Assembly (NCBI GenBank): GCA_003971905.1
Contig: RSEE01000108.1
Span: forward strand, 124,001-188,000
Source: Moniliella sp. 'wahieum'
Lineage: Eukaryota > Basidiomycota > Moniliellomycetes > Moniliellales > Moniliellaceae
Length of the DNA: 64,000 bases
Direction: 5' to 3'
Of this stretch, positions 46,159 through 56,227 are shown one piece after another. Below the pieces are notes generated by a model. It worked only from the letters and a program-made list of their open reading frames with translations, was not told where the DNA came from and ran no database searches. A program made the position numbers and the translations under genes. Position 1 is the stretch's first letter. Every line of letters begins with the position of its first letter.

Positions 46159-48398
46159 GGCGTCAGGCACGGCAGCCGGCTTGAGCAGGTCATGCCGCAG
46201 GGAGGCCAAGAACAAGGCGGAGGGGGAGAGGCGCGGCGCGTGAAGCTTGAAGCTTGAAGATCTCTCTCCGTTGGCAACCCGAGGAATGGGCGCTGAGCCG
46301 GGACGACGGGGGTGGGTGTGGAGGAAGGAGATGAAGACGGGAGAGGATTGATGAATATGGCAGGACCCACGCACTTGCCGCACTCTGCTCCTGCCCACGG
46401 AGCTGCCCTCTCGCCCAGGGCTCACGGGCACCCACACACTTTCTGACAGAGGGTGCGCCACGAACGCGAGCAAGCGGCTGGCTCGGACAGGCTCGGCGGC
46501 AGTGCCTGTTCGGTGCCCGTCGCCAGCGCTGGGCTGGGGCCTAGCGGCGCAACGGGCAGGTTTGGACCGTGTGCGATGCACGTGGCTAGTGGCAGTGGCT
46601 AGGGGCGGCGCTGCAATGGCAGGGCTGCATCCTGCCCACGCTGCTCCAGCTCTCCAGATCCGGTATAGCCGGCACCTGGCATCGCACCTGCAGCGGCTGG
46701 GAGGGAAAAAGCGCTGAGGCGCTAGGGGACAAGGCGGACAAGATGAGATCTCACGCCTCCGATCTCCCAGTGAAAAGTTTTCAGCTAGTGAGACTGGGAA
46801 AGCCAGTGGGGGCGTGCAGCACACCGGCCCCCCGCCGCGCTTCTCTCTCGCACCGCAGCAGGCGAGACCGGCGAGACAGGCACGGCGGGGTGTGGAGGCA
46901 CTCAGTAACTCAGTACTCATACGTCAGTACGCCCCACTAAGCGCCAGGCTTCAGCAGCGGACACATCGGAGATCGGAGATAGTCGAAGAGAAGCGGCGGG
47001 GCGGTGATGCGATGGGAGGCAAACAACGTGCAATCGACGACCATCCTCTCGCCATCCGCTCGCGTTTTTTTTCAACTTGAAGCGTAAAGCTTAAAAGTTG
47101 GACTGATACTGATTTGGATTTTGGCTTGACAGTTTAGCCGCCCGTTTGCGTTGCGCACGCGGGGGGAGCATCTGCCAGATCCCATTCCCTTCGCTGCATG
47201 GTTTCAGCCAACAGTACTCTCCCTTTTCTTCCCATCCCGTGCATGCTTGACCCACCACTCAGTAGCCTCCAGTGTGGTCGGACACTCTGGGTCTCAGGCG
47301 CAGCTCTTCAGCGATACTTGTCGCGGGCTTGGCCGCCGCCACAGAAGAGGGGGCCCATCCCGGAAGGGGGACTAGGGGCACAGCTATCCCTTTTAGAGGT
47401 CCGAAAAGAGGCGAGACTTACGGTATTTACTTCTTGGGATGATTGGTGTATGCGGGACGAACTAGGGACACGGAGGGGCCTCTCGGCATATAGCAGAGGT
47501 GGCTGCAAGTGCGGCAAGGCTGCGTATGCACCGGCCCGAGCGGCAATAAAAGTATTCGTGTCTGTTCGCGGTGCTGAGGGACGCCGGGAAGGGGCAGCGG
47601 CGCACATACTCTACCAGAGCTGTGGAGCTGGACTGGGACTGGAGGCGGCGTGGCTGGAAGTGGACCCACCCCGCAAGACTAGATTGGTTTCGACGTGGCA
47701 CGGGCAGGGCACACGCGACTTTTGGTTGGACAAGAAGCTGAGGGGATCATGCGGGAGCCAGCGCCCGTCAGACAACAGATAGATTGGCCATCCTACAACA
47801 TATCCAAACGCATATAAGGCGAAAGCGGGGGGGAGAGGAAAAGGATGCTTTGGAGGGGGAGCAAAGGACGCTACTCCCGCAGAGAGAACAGGTGGCGCAT
47901 GTGGAAACCTGCAACCGGCGTGAAGTTAATAGTTTGGAGCGTGCAGCCGGTAATGCCCGAAAAGACTTGAGGACATCTCTGTTGGCGGTGCTTCAGCTTG
48001 GCCATAAGCCATTCGGTATCAAATGTCAAAGAATGGCACGTGGTTGGACCAGCGGAAGCGAGAAGAGACCTTAAGAGCTGGCCTTTCTAGATGACGATGT
48101 ACCTATAGCCCGCGCATAAATCCTATAAATGGTTCCGGAGTGGGAATTTGAAAGAGAGATAATGTTTGAAGAGGGACGATCTGTTGTGGTGCATTAGAAT
48201 TGCCACTCCATCATATTCCCATCAAGGGAGAAGAGGACAATGCGGAGCAAAAAGAGCAAGAGATAGAACAAGAGAGGATAGACAAAAGACAAAGAGACTG
48301 GTCCAGGTTCCAGCGTCAAGTGGGGGACCCGTTCTCTTTTAAAGCATTAATCATCAGTGCACACGAGATATGTGGTTCCAGCCACAACTATTGGGCCC
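46159..48398. other. Gene-poor region between transporter and protease
   Basis: About 2.2 kb. A long minus-strand frame (45949-46920) overlaps the possible transporter N-terminus, but its upstream part shows no family features. actcagtac words occur at 46902-46918. A plus frame at 47198-47782 is unrecognised. 46900-47160 may include the transporter promoter. Confidence 0.4.
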
Positions 48399-50017
48399 TT
48401 AGTCAAAGCCAACGCGCTTGCCGCCAACGTCAAAGGTGACCGTCGTCTGCTGGAACAGCGGGTCGCCAACGATCCAGCCCGCGCTGCCCACATCGGCACC
48501 GACCACCGCAAACACACAGAGCCGTCCGACGCGGTACCGAACGAAGTCGTGTCGCCGAGCGGGATGGTCTTGCCGCCAAAGGTGAAGCTCACGTTGGGCT
48601 GCTGCGAGCAAGGGTAGGTCGCGGTCAGCTGGCCCTGCTGGTTGGACGTCTTGAGGCCCATCGAAGAGAAGAGCGCCTTCGCATCGCTCGTAGGCGCAAC
48701 AATCAGCGTCGTGCCCGAGTCGATGATGCCGTTGACCTGGCTCCCGTTGCCGGAACCGGAGCCGGAGCCAGCACCACCGGAGCCAGCGCCACCAGAGCCA
48801 GCACCGCCAGAGCCTGCGCCACCAGAGCCTGCGCCACCAGAGCCTGCGCCACCAGAGCCGGCGCCGGTCGACCCTGAACCACCGTAGGAGCCCGAACCAG
48901 CGCCACCAGAGCCAGCGCCGGTCGACCCAGAACCACCGTAGGAGCCCGAACCTGGGCCGAAGAGCCCGCCGAGCCCGAGCCGTACGAGCCCGAGCCGTAC
49001 GAGCCCGAGCCGTACGAGCCCGAGCCGTACGAGCCCGAGCCGTACGAGCCCGAGCCGGAACCGAACTGACGGCGGGTCTTACGAGCACGAGCATGGTCCC
49101 TGGCAGAGGAAGTGGAGTTGCCCGAAGAGCCACCGTGGCTAATGGAGCCCGAGACGGACCAGTAGGCGGCATTGGTAACGGGCGTGTAGGTGGCGCCCTG
49201 GCTGGCCGCGCCGAGGGTAAGGGTAGATCCCTGCTTGCGGAGCTTCATCTGGAAAGCCTGCGCATCCACCGCGTTGGCCTTGATCAGGGAGAAGAAGTAG
49301 GGCTCCTTTTGCTGGAAGGAGGCGAGCGAGGGGAAAGCCATACCACTGATACCTTGGCTCGAACCTTCGTTGTTAATGAACTGTTGTTGCGACAGGCCAA
49401 TGTAGGCCGTGTTGGCCGTCAGACCACCAATGCTCAGCTTGTCCGAGTAGACCTCACCCGAGGCGGTGGTGCCGTCGCCGTACGAGTCCTGGAAGGTGGT
49501 GGGTGTCCTTCGAGCTGCTCGACTTGGACGGCGAGTAAGCCGACGGGTTGACGAGCGTGTCGGACGAACCAGTGTCGAAGTCTGGTCCAAAATTATCATG
49601 TCAGTGTCGGCAGGTAAGGCGGAGAATAGGGAGAGGCAGACGTACCGATGGGAATCTGCTGCACAGGCGTGCCGAAGCCAATGTTGCCCACCCACAGCTG
49701 CTGGTTCTCCGTGTCGGTGAGCGACACGCTTCCCGTTCCACGGCGCTGGGCCGGCGAAAGAAGGTGGAGGGCGTCCATAGCATGCTTGGAGCCCGTGTTG
49801 GCCTCGTAGGCCTTCATGTTGCGGACGTACTTGGCCCGCAGGTGGTCGACCTCCTTGGCGATCTTCTCATACGACACATGGCCATTCGAATCGAGAAGGT
49901 TACCGCGGTCGCCACGCTTCATGGGATTTCTTGGGTCGTGACGGCAGTAGGCTGAGCAGACACGGCCAGCGCGCCGAGCAGAGCGGAAAGAGCGAGGAAG
50001 TTGGAAGTAAGGTGCAT
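48399..50017 (-). CDS. Secreted pepsin-like aspartic protease (A1 family) with Gly/Ser/Tyr-rich insertion
   Basis: An extracellular acid endopeptidase. From ATG at 50015-50017 the signal peptide is MHLTSNFLALSALLGALAVSAQP; a missing base near 49921 separates it from the propeptide MKRGDRGNLLDSNGHVSYEK. The core begins WVGNIGFGTPVQQIPI. A 64-bp intron (49582-49645) interrupts it just before the first catalytic motif DFDTGSSD (49568-49576). The flap YGDGTTASGEVYSDKL, YIGLSQQQF and GISGMAFPSLASF follow. An insertion of roughly 100-150 residues, rich in GSYGS and Gly/Ser/Ala/Pro repeats, sits before the second catalytic motif IIDSGTTLIV (48713-48721). The end reads CSQQPNVSFTFGGKTIPL, WIVGDPLFQQTTVTFDVGGKRVGF and stops at 48399. 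Both catalytic aspartates are present. Frame changes flank the repeat and one lies near 49505. Confidence 0.9.
48963..49054. repeat. 15-bp tandem repeat coding for GSYGS
   Basis: About six copies of a gagccgtacgagccc unit inside the protease gene (minus strand GSYGS). A related imperfect gccagcgccaccagagcc repeat lies at 48769-48867. Confidence 0.92.
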
Positions 50018-51653
50018 GATGGGTCGTTAGTGGGAAGGCTGTTGGGCGAGGAGGGGTGGGGAGGGATGTGATGTGGGTGGTGAAAAGAAAAGATCAGAAG
50101 CAGGTAAAATTGCGAGTTTAAGTAGGATTTGGTTCCCGAGATGGAAGGCGCACACTCACATCTCGCCGTCGCTAGCACATGTGTACGTGTAAAGATCAGA
50201 GGGACTAAACGCATGGCCTCTTGCTCGCAGCCACGCCGGCCAAACGCTCTGGAACACATGAGCATTTGCATCTCTCTCCCAGGATTGATCGAGGAGCGAC
50301 TGCGAGCACCTGGTGCGCGAGCCCCACAAAAGCGCCTCTCTGTGCCAGATGCCTACATGAACTTCTGGGTATCTGTCTTGCTCGCCGAGTGCGCCATGTG
50401 GTGCGTCGAGGCGAGCCTGTGAGGTGCGAGGAGGCTATAAGGCCGAGCAGGCAGGGTGGACTTTGCCTGCTCTCACGTGGTATGCGATAGTGCCGCTGGC
50501 AGTAACCTTAACGATGTCATGGTGGGGAGGAGGGGGTGGGGGAGGGGCGGGTCAGCGCAACGTTTCAGATGCCAATGTACTGTGCGTGCTGTGGGACGCG
50601 CTGTGGGGGACGGAGAGAGGGGGGGCAAAGGCAGCAGACCCAGCGGTGGATCGTAGCGCGCGCAACACATGGTGCGCTGCCAGTGCTCCCCACCTCGGAT
50701 CGCAGAATGGAAGACGAGCCACCCCGCAGGGTTCTCTCCTGTGCTGAGTTACTAGTACCTGGTAGCGCTTGAACGTCGACACGTTGACATGGCATGTGGC
50801 TGAGCCTCCTCTGCGCGATGGCAACCATGCGTGCGGCTGCAATTAAAATTGGCAGCGGATCAAGAGGCACTGGCGCTGTGTGCTGTCCGCCATATGTTGT
50901 TCCGTACCACATGCGTACTGCTCGCACGAGCGAGTCGCGCGAGGAGCAGAATGCATGTTGCATCGCCTCCCTCGGCCATCCATCCCAGGCCACCCCAGGC
51001 CATCCCGCATGGTCTACACGGGCTCCCACTCGCGGTGGAAAAATATTAAGCCCGAAAGGGGTTCATCGACATTGAGCACAACCTAATTCGACCGCAATCT
51101 TCATATGGATCTGTGAGCTAGCGCGCTAGCGTCTCGATGAGCTGTGCTGTTGGCGAGACATGTGCCTGTGCCACATTCAAAACGTTCATCTCGCATCGAT
51201 CTCATCAATGTGTTGACTAGCTCTGAACTTGGGGTTCATATTCACACACGGCATGAGCGTGGAGCGCCACCAGCCGTTTCCTGAGCACGAAGACGAGTGG
51301 CCCAGTCCTAGTCTCACTAGTCACTACTACAGTCGCAGTCACATGCATCGCATGTGCCCCCCCCCCCACACAGAGGAAAAGTGAAGAAAACGTCCGACTT
51401 TTGAGCATCTGCGGCAGCGCAGCGATTCGAGGGCATGAGAAAAAGCAAACTATTGCCTCAATAATATAGGAGGACGCGATGGACGGCGGTGGGTGTGTGG
51501 TGGTGGGGTTAAACCAGTCTGTTGGAGTATGGTGTGGCATGTGGCATGTGACCTGTGACATACATGGCATGTGATGCATGTGACACTACTTGGCGTGGTG
51601 CAAGATGCGTGATGCCATGAAGTTTGATCGATGATCGGCCACGTCACTGGTCA

Positions 51654-51678
51654 CCTGTTACCGGTTACCGGTAACAGG
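51654..51678. repeat. 25-bp near-perfect palindrome
   Basis: Arms CCTGTTACCGGT and ACCGGTAACAGG around one central base, built from the same GGTTACC-type word as the array 55 bp downstream. Confidence 0.9.
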
Positions 51679-51732
51679 TAACCGTAGCCGGAACTGGCTA
51701 CAGAGTTCCGAGACACATCACGCGCACGGGAT

Positions 51733-51867
51733 TGGTTACCGATTATCGATTACCGGTTACCGGTTACCGCTTACCGGTTACCGGTTACCGCTTACCGGTT
51801 ACCGCTTACCGGTTACCGGTTACCGCTTACCGGTTACCGCTTACCGGTTACCGCTTACCGGTTACCG
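51733..51867. repeat. Heptamer array CGGTTAC / CGCTTAC
   Basis: About 19 head-to-tail 7-bp units alternating CGGTTAC and CGCTTAC, after a slightly diverged start with gattatcgattac. The opposite strand reads GTAACCG/GTAAGCG. It is not the TTAGGG telomere repeat. Confidence 0.93.
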
Positions 51868-52124
51868 TCGCGTCTCGCTAACCTTTCCTCTTCATTCTCC
51901 CTGTTGCATTCAAGCTCAGCGCTCAGAACTAGCTGCGTCAGGAACTTACATGTTACAAGAAGCTATCTCTGACTGCTTCCGTCCGGCACAGGTGAGCTTC
52001 CTGCTCTCTCGCTTTCTGTTCTCTTCCTACTTCTGACAGGAGCATACAAGAAGCTATTCTCTGACTGTTTCCGCCCTGCACAACAGTGCAATCGCCCTTA
52101 GGTAGCGTGTAGCTACTTCTTAGT

Positions 52125-52144
52125 TAAACGTTAACGTTTAACGG
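52125..52144. repeat. 20-bp perfect palindrome
   Basis: GTTAAACGTTAACGTTTAAC equals its own reverse complement over all 20 bases, with a central GTTAAC. It lies 258 bp from the heptamer array. Confidence 0.95.
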
Positions 52145-53587
52145 ACAACCGCGATTATGGGCTCTCATTGGAGTGACCTATTCATCGTGTTCGCCCATCG
52201 ATCGCCCAGTGTACTAATAGTGCTTCGCCCTAACCCCCATTCTTTCAAGGGTGGCTGTACCTTAATATGTTCTAGACCCCCTGTTTCCCCCCTTTTTGTC
52301 TATATTCCCTTTGGTTCCCCGCTGTGAGCCAGCTTGCAATGATGTTCTCTCTCGTCTCTGAGGTATATATCGCCTCCTCTCCACTCGATAAATATGATCA
52401 TCATCCTTTTCTCCAACTCCATCTTCTGTTAATAGAGCCCCGCATCTGGTTGACCATTCCTCTCGTAACCACGCTACCGTCGCATTATAATGATAGAATG
52501 TTTGAGAGCATACAGTAGGCAACTTACATCCATGCCGAATTCCCATTGCATCCGCCATTGGCAGAACCCTTTTGTTCTATACGTTTGGGTACCGACTATG
52601 GAGACTTTAACGCTCTTAAGAACAATGGCTGCTACTAGGATCTTTGAATTCAGAAGACGAACCGCCGTGCGTGGCTCCAATTTGCCGTTCAAGGGTTTCT
52701 GCCCAAACAAACGATTCACTGACTGATGTGTGGGGCTCCCATCACCTCGGGACCCAACCCATGACTGAAGAGGTAATAGTATGAGAAGCGGCACAGATAA
52801 TCGCCTCAATCCACATTACTACTAGGAAAGCGATGCGTACTAACTACCAAGTAGTGGGACCAGGAGGATCCTGAGGATCAGGAATGAAGCTGACCACACT
52901 GGTATACCAGAACGCACCGCCTTTCGAAGGCACGGAGAAGGTTCTGCTACGACTGTTAGGCCAAGCAACAGGAGAGAATGCCGCGACAAGAACGCCAATT
53001 CCTGCGATCGCACCCTAGAATCTTTTCTGTCTTCCCCCTGGTTATGACGACGCGAGGATACGACACCATCATAAGGGCGAGTAAGATGAGTACGACGGAG
53101 CAACACACTGGAAAGAAACTTAATGAGTCCCGATGGAGATGGTTGACCGCTCGGATGTCAGCTACCACGCTCATGCGTGTACACGTGCGCTATTGCCTCT
53201 CCAGTTTGGAACCGAATGGCGAACGCCAGAGGGTCCATACCTCCTGGCGGCTCCCCTGGTTTCTTGAACGGGTTTCCGACACCAACAAGAAAAACACGCT
53301 GGATGAGCAGGTCGGTTTAGGCGTAGCGTTTCATTGTCCAAAAGTCTCAACCTCTGCAGATGGTATACTATGACTGCAACAGATCTAGAGGGATATAAGA
53401 AACGATTTTTGCGCGCCGGGCTCGCTCATCTCATCCTATATGTTTACTGACAGCTCTCGTACCCGCCCAATTAGGAGGCAAACGGTGTATGTTTCCCAGC
53501 AGATAAGCCCCCTCCCGCCCCTCTAGCTAAGGTTGGATATCGCATTACAGGTTCCGGTTACCACGGCTGAATCGTGTCTTCCTGTGG

Positions 53588-53632
53588 GTATACTGTGGCT
53601 GTGTGTGGCTGCAGCCACAACACACAGTATAC
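53588..53632. repeat. 45-bp imperfect inverted repeat
   Basis: Starts with GTATACTGTG and ends with CACAGTATAC, with a GGCTGCAGCC centre. The arms differ only by a 3-4 base gap and one base. It would form a long hairpin. Confidence 0.88.
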
Positions 53633-53957
53633 TCTGTCTGGATCCCCAGAAAGGAGAGAGATACAGAAAACGTCACCGCGTCATGACGGATTGCCATTTT
53701 CGGCGGCTTCTAGTAGCTTTTCTGGACCATATCCTGGTCCACCACACGAGCGCTGTCCCTTCCAACGCCGCGCGAGCCTCTCCGGCTTCCCTTGTTTGTA
53801 CTATGCCAGGGCTAAAATCCGTGGCCCTCGGAGAAGTGGCCAGAGAGAGAGCACAGCGACTGCAAAAAAGAGAGGGGGTGTTGGTTGGATCCGCTCTGAG
53901 ATCTGATCAATGATCCGAATGTCTTGCGATACACCTATTAATAACTAGTAGAAGACC

Positions 53958-53999
53958 ACCGGGCCTACGGCCCGGTCAGCTGGGGCTTCGCCCCAGCTG
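53958..53999. repeat. Two adjacent GC-rich hairpins
   Basis: Hairpin 1 is ACCGGGCC-TAC-GGCCCGGT (53958-53976). Hairpin 2 is CAGCTGGGGC-TTC-GCCCCAGCTG (53977-53999). Both have perfect stems and three-base loops with no spacer between them. Confidence 0.95.
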
Positions 54000-54006
54000 T
54001 GCTGCG

Positions 54007-54112
54007 TCGCCACCTTAGCCACCGGTCCGCCTTCGCCACCGTAGCCACCGTTCCCCCCATCGCCACCTTAGCCACCGGTCCACCGTCGCCATCGTAGCCT
54101 CCATTCCACGCT
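54007..54112. repeat. Tandem duplication, about 53-bp unit
   Basis: Two imperfect copies of a cgccaccttagccaccggtc-type unit (54007-54059 and 54060-54112), themselves made of shorter cgccac/agccac words. It directly follows the double hairpin and precedes the LTR element. Confidence 0.85.
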
Positions 54113-54194
54113 GGAGGAATTTTATCACCCATGTGCATGGCTGAGCGCGCGGGGTGGGTTGCGGGGCTGCGTCACCCGCGCAGCGAACGCAAAC

Positions 54195-54434
54195 TGTTGA
54201 CTGTGATCCTCTGGCTCCCAGTCGGTAGACCAGGTTCGCCTCGGTTCCATCGGCTTCCACGCTGACGTCCCTGCGTGTCACTGTCCCTGTGCCCTGCACT
54301 CTCTCCTGTGTGACTCACTGTCCCTGTGCCTAGTCCAGCCTCCTATATAGATGCCTCTGTACCCAGACCCAACTCTGGCTCCAATCCATCACCTTCTCCT
54401 CATCCTTCTGCCCGTCCGGCTCCCTAGGCCAACA
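54195..54434. repeat. Left LTR of the small retroelement
   Basis: 240 bp, TG..CA ends, TATA-like word at about 54341-54348; same sequence as the right LTR. Confidence 0.9.
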
Positions 54435-55351
54435 GAGCTACAATCTGATCCCCCCGGAAGGGGAGCGCTCTTCAAGCAAGCCCACCCCCAAGCCTACAAG
54501 CCCAAGCTAAGCCGCCAAGCCCACAAGACACACCCGTCCTCCGCCCAACAACACCACCGCCACAATCGGCACCTTACCGCCACAATCGGCATACTACCGC
54601 CACAATCGGCATACTACCGCCACAATCGGCACACTCGTCCCCCACAGATGGGGCAATGATTTTTAGGGACAACACACGACGGAACAAAACGTGTCGGGTA
54701 TCGTCAACGAGACGAAATTCCTCCAACGACAAAACGGCGCAGGCGAATCGCAGAAAGCGGGGGTGGCTGCTCATCAAGTGCCCCACCCACGGCTACACGC
54801 CCCGGATTGCCAATTCATCCGGGGCACCTGGGGAAAGGATGGGGGGGGGGTCACCCAACTTCTTCCACTCCTCTTTTTCAACAACAAAGAGAACCCAAAC
54901 AGATCAAGACGGTTGACGCATAGCGCCCGTTCATTTCCCATGCCCAATGGACCCCACTGGCACCAGGCATGCGGAACCAAACAACTACCAAACGCATCCA
55001 ATTTTGATGCCAAACGACCTTGGACCGCATTTACTCCAAGTTTCCAATTTTCTTTCACTACACCTATAACTGGTGCTTTTTACTTTTGCCCACCAAATCG
55101 CTTCGGGGCGCAACCCCTACTACTTTTACTTCTAAGACTTCTACAAGCATCTGGCGGTCGCACAATACACCAACCACAAGCGCTCGGCTCGTTCAGGTGT
55201 CATCCTGGACAGCGGGGGTGTAGGCCAGTCGTGTGGCCATGCACAACTCCAGGCCATTCGTCCCGGTTGCCACTCAAGTCCTCCCCCTCTACATCCACTG
55301 GCAGGAGCTCATCCCACAACCGATGTCTCCGGGTTCCCTGGCCAGCGGGGG

Positions 55352-55591
55352 TGTTGACTGTGATCCTCTGGCTCCCAGTCGGTAGACCAGGTTCGCCTCG
55401 GTTCCATCGGCTTCCACGCTGACGTCCCTGCGTGTCACTGTCCCTGTGCCCTGCACTCTCTCCTGTGTGACTCACTGTCCCTGTGCCTAGTCCAGCCTCC
55501 TATATAGATGCCTCTGTACCCAGACCCAACTCTGGCTCCAATCCATCACCTTCTCCTCATCCTTCTGCCCGTCCGGCTCCCTAGGCCAACA
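55352..55591. repeat. Right LTR of the small retroelement
   Basis: 240 bp, identical to the left LTR by eye and followed by the CAAAC duplication. A short G-rich tract (about 55343-55351) precedes it and could be a polypurine-like site. Confidence 0.9.
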
Positions 55592-55596
55592 CAAAC

Positions 55597-56143
55597 AAAT
55601 AGGTAAGCATGACGTCAAGTAAAAAGGGGGTCTGCGATATAGGGTCCTGATATCCTGGCAATCCCCCTGGTTCCTTGACCTTAGTGGCGCTTCCAAACAA
55701 CCCCCGCAAGATGAACGGTTCGGTTTAGAAGTAGCGTTCCCCCTGTCCCAGCCTTAAGCTCTGTCAATGATATGAATTCAAAAGGGAGATACGCCTGAGA
55801 CCAAATGACCTACCTGGGCTACGGGCGCCGGGCCCCAGGCCGCGTCCTACGAAGATGGGGTGATGTTCCATGAGCGGTGACCTGAACCAAGCCACAGCGG
55901 CGCTGTGCCGCACCGAGCGGTGCATGATGCATGACACAATCGGCAGCGGAGCCGGGCAGGAGGGCGCAGGCGGCGCGTGGGTCCCGTCGGCGTCTGCCGC
56001 GTCACCGGTCACCCAGCCCAAACTGGCCCGCTTGGATCGGGCCCGGGCGCAGACGGCCGAGAGCTGGCCCGCAGCTGACACACGCCCCAGGTCACACGTC
56101 ATGCACGTCATGCCGCCGCCTCGCCCGCCCGTCCACATCCGCT
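55597..56143. other. Intergenic, upstream of the dehydrogenase fusion gene
   Basis: No gene is seen. It includes tgcatgatgcatgac at about 55920-55934 and acgtcatgcacgtcatg at 56096-56112, both within 310 bp of the next start. Confidence 0.45.
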
Positions 56144-56149
56144 TATAAG
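56144..56149 (+). promoter_or_regulatory. TATA box of the dehydrogenase-propeller gene
   Basis: TATAAG lies 84 bp before the ATG at 56228, in otherwise GC-rich DNA, followed by a C/T-rich leader. Confidence 0.5.
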
Positions 56150-56227
56150 TCGCCCGTCCCAGCCACCCCGGCCTTGTCCTGCCCGCCTCCGCCCCTCCCC
56201 CCTCCCCCCTCCCTTGGCCTGCACACC

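Larger units (their letters stand above)
50018..53940. other. Repeat-rich, gene-poor region
   Basis: About 3.9 kb downstream of the protease promoter with no recognised gene. A frame at 53533-53913 (126 codons) is unrecognised and overlaps a 45-bp palindrome. The region contains the GGTTACC-type array, two palindromes and a 36-bp imperfect direct repeat (51955-51990 and 52046-52082); the main ones are listed separately. An intron-like stretch, gtgagc..ctgacag, lies at 51992-52039. Confidence 0.4.
54195..55591. mobile_element. Small LTR retroelement, TRIM-like, non-autonomous, superfamily not assigned
   Basis: Two 240-bp direct terminal repeats, 54195-54434 and 55352-55591, begin TGTTGACTG and end GGCCAACA, the usual TG..CA form. 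As read they are identical. A 5-bp target site duplication, CAAAC, flanks the element at 54190-54194 and 55592-55596. Each repeat carries a TATATA-containing promoter-like stretch. The 917-bp interior has no recognisable gag, protease, reverse transcriptase or integrase, so it would depend on a larger relative. It includes a 20-bp tandem repeat (about 54547-54632). Identical repeats suggest a recent insertion. The orientation is not decided. Confidence 0.85.

Noticed and set aside
51733-51867. Heptamer array as an interstitial telomere
   Set aside because: The unit CGGTTAC/CGCTTAC (reverse GTAACCG) does not contain the TTAGGG repeat common in filamentous fungi and basidiomycetes, and the array is internal.
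51733-51867. Heptamer array as a CRISPR array
   Set aside because: Units are contiguous 7-mers without spacers, and the DNA is eukaryotic.
53533-53913. 126-codon plus-strand frame
   Set aside because: It includes the 45-bp palindrome and shows no domain. Not enough support for a gene.
53958-53999. Double hairpin as a bacterial rho-independent terminator
   Set aside because: There is no following T run, the context is fungal nuclear DNA, and no gene ends there.
54691-55422. Long plus-strand frame inside the LTR element as a protein-coding gene
   Set aside because: It crosses into the right LTR, lacks any recognisable domain, and looks like a chance frame.
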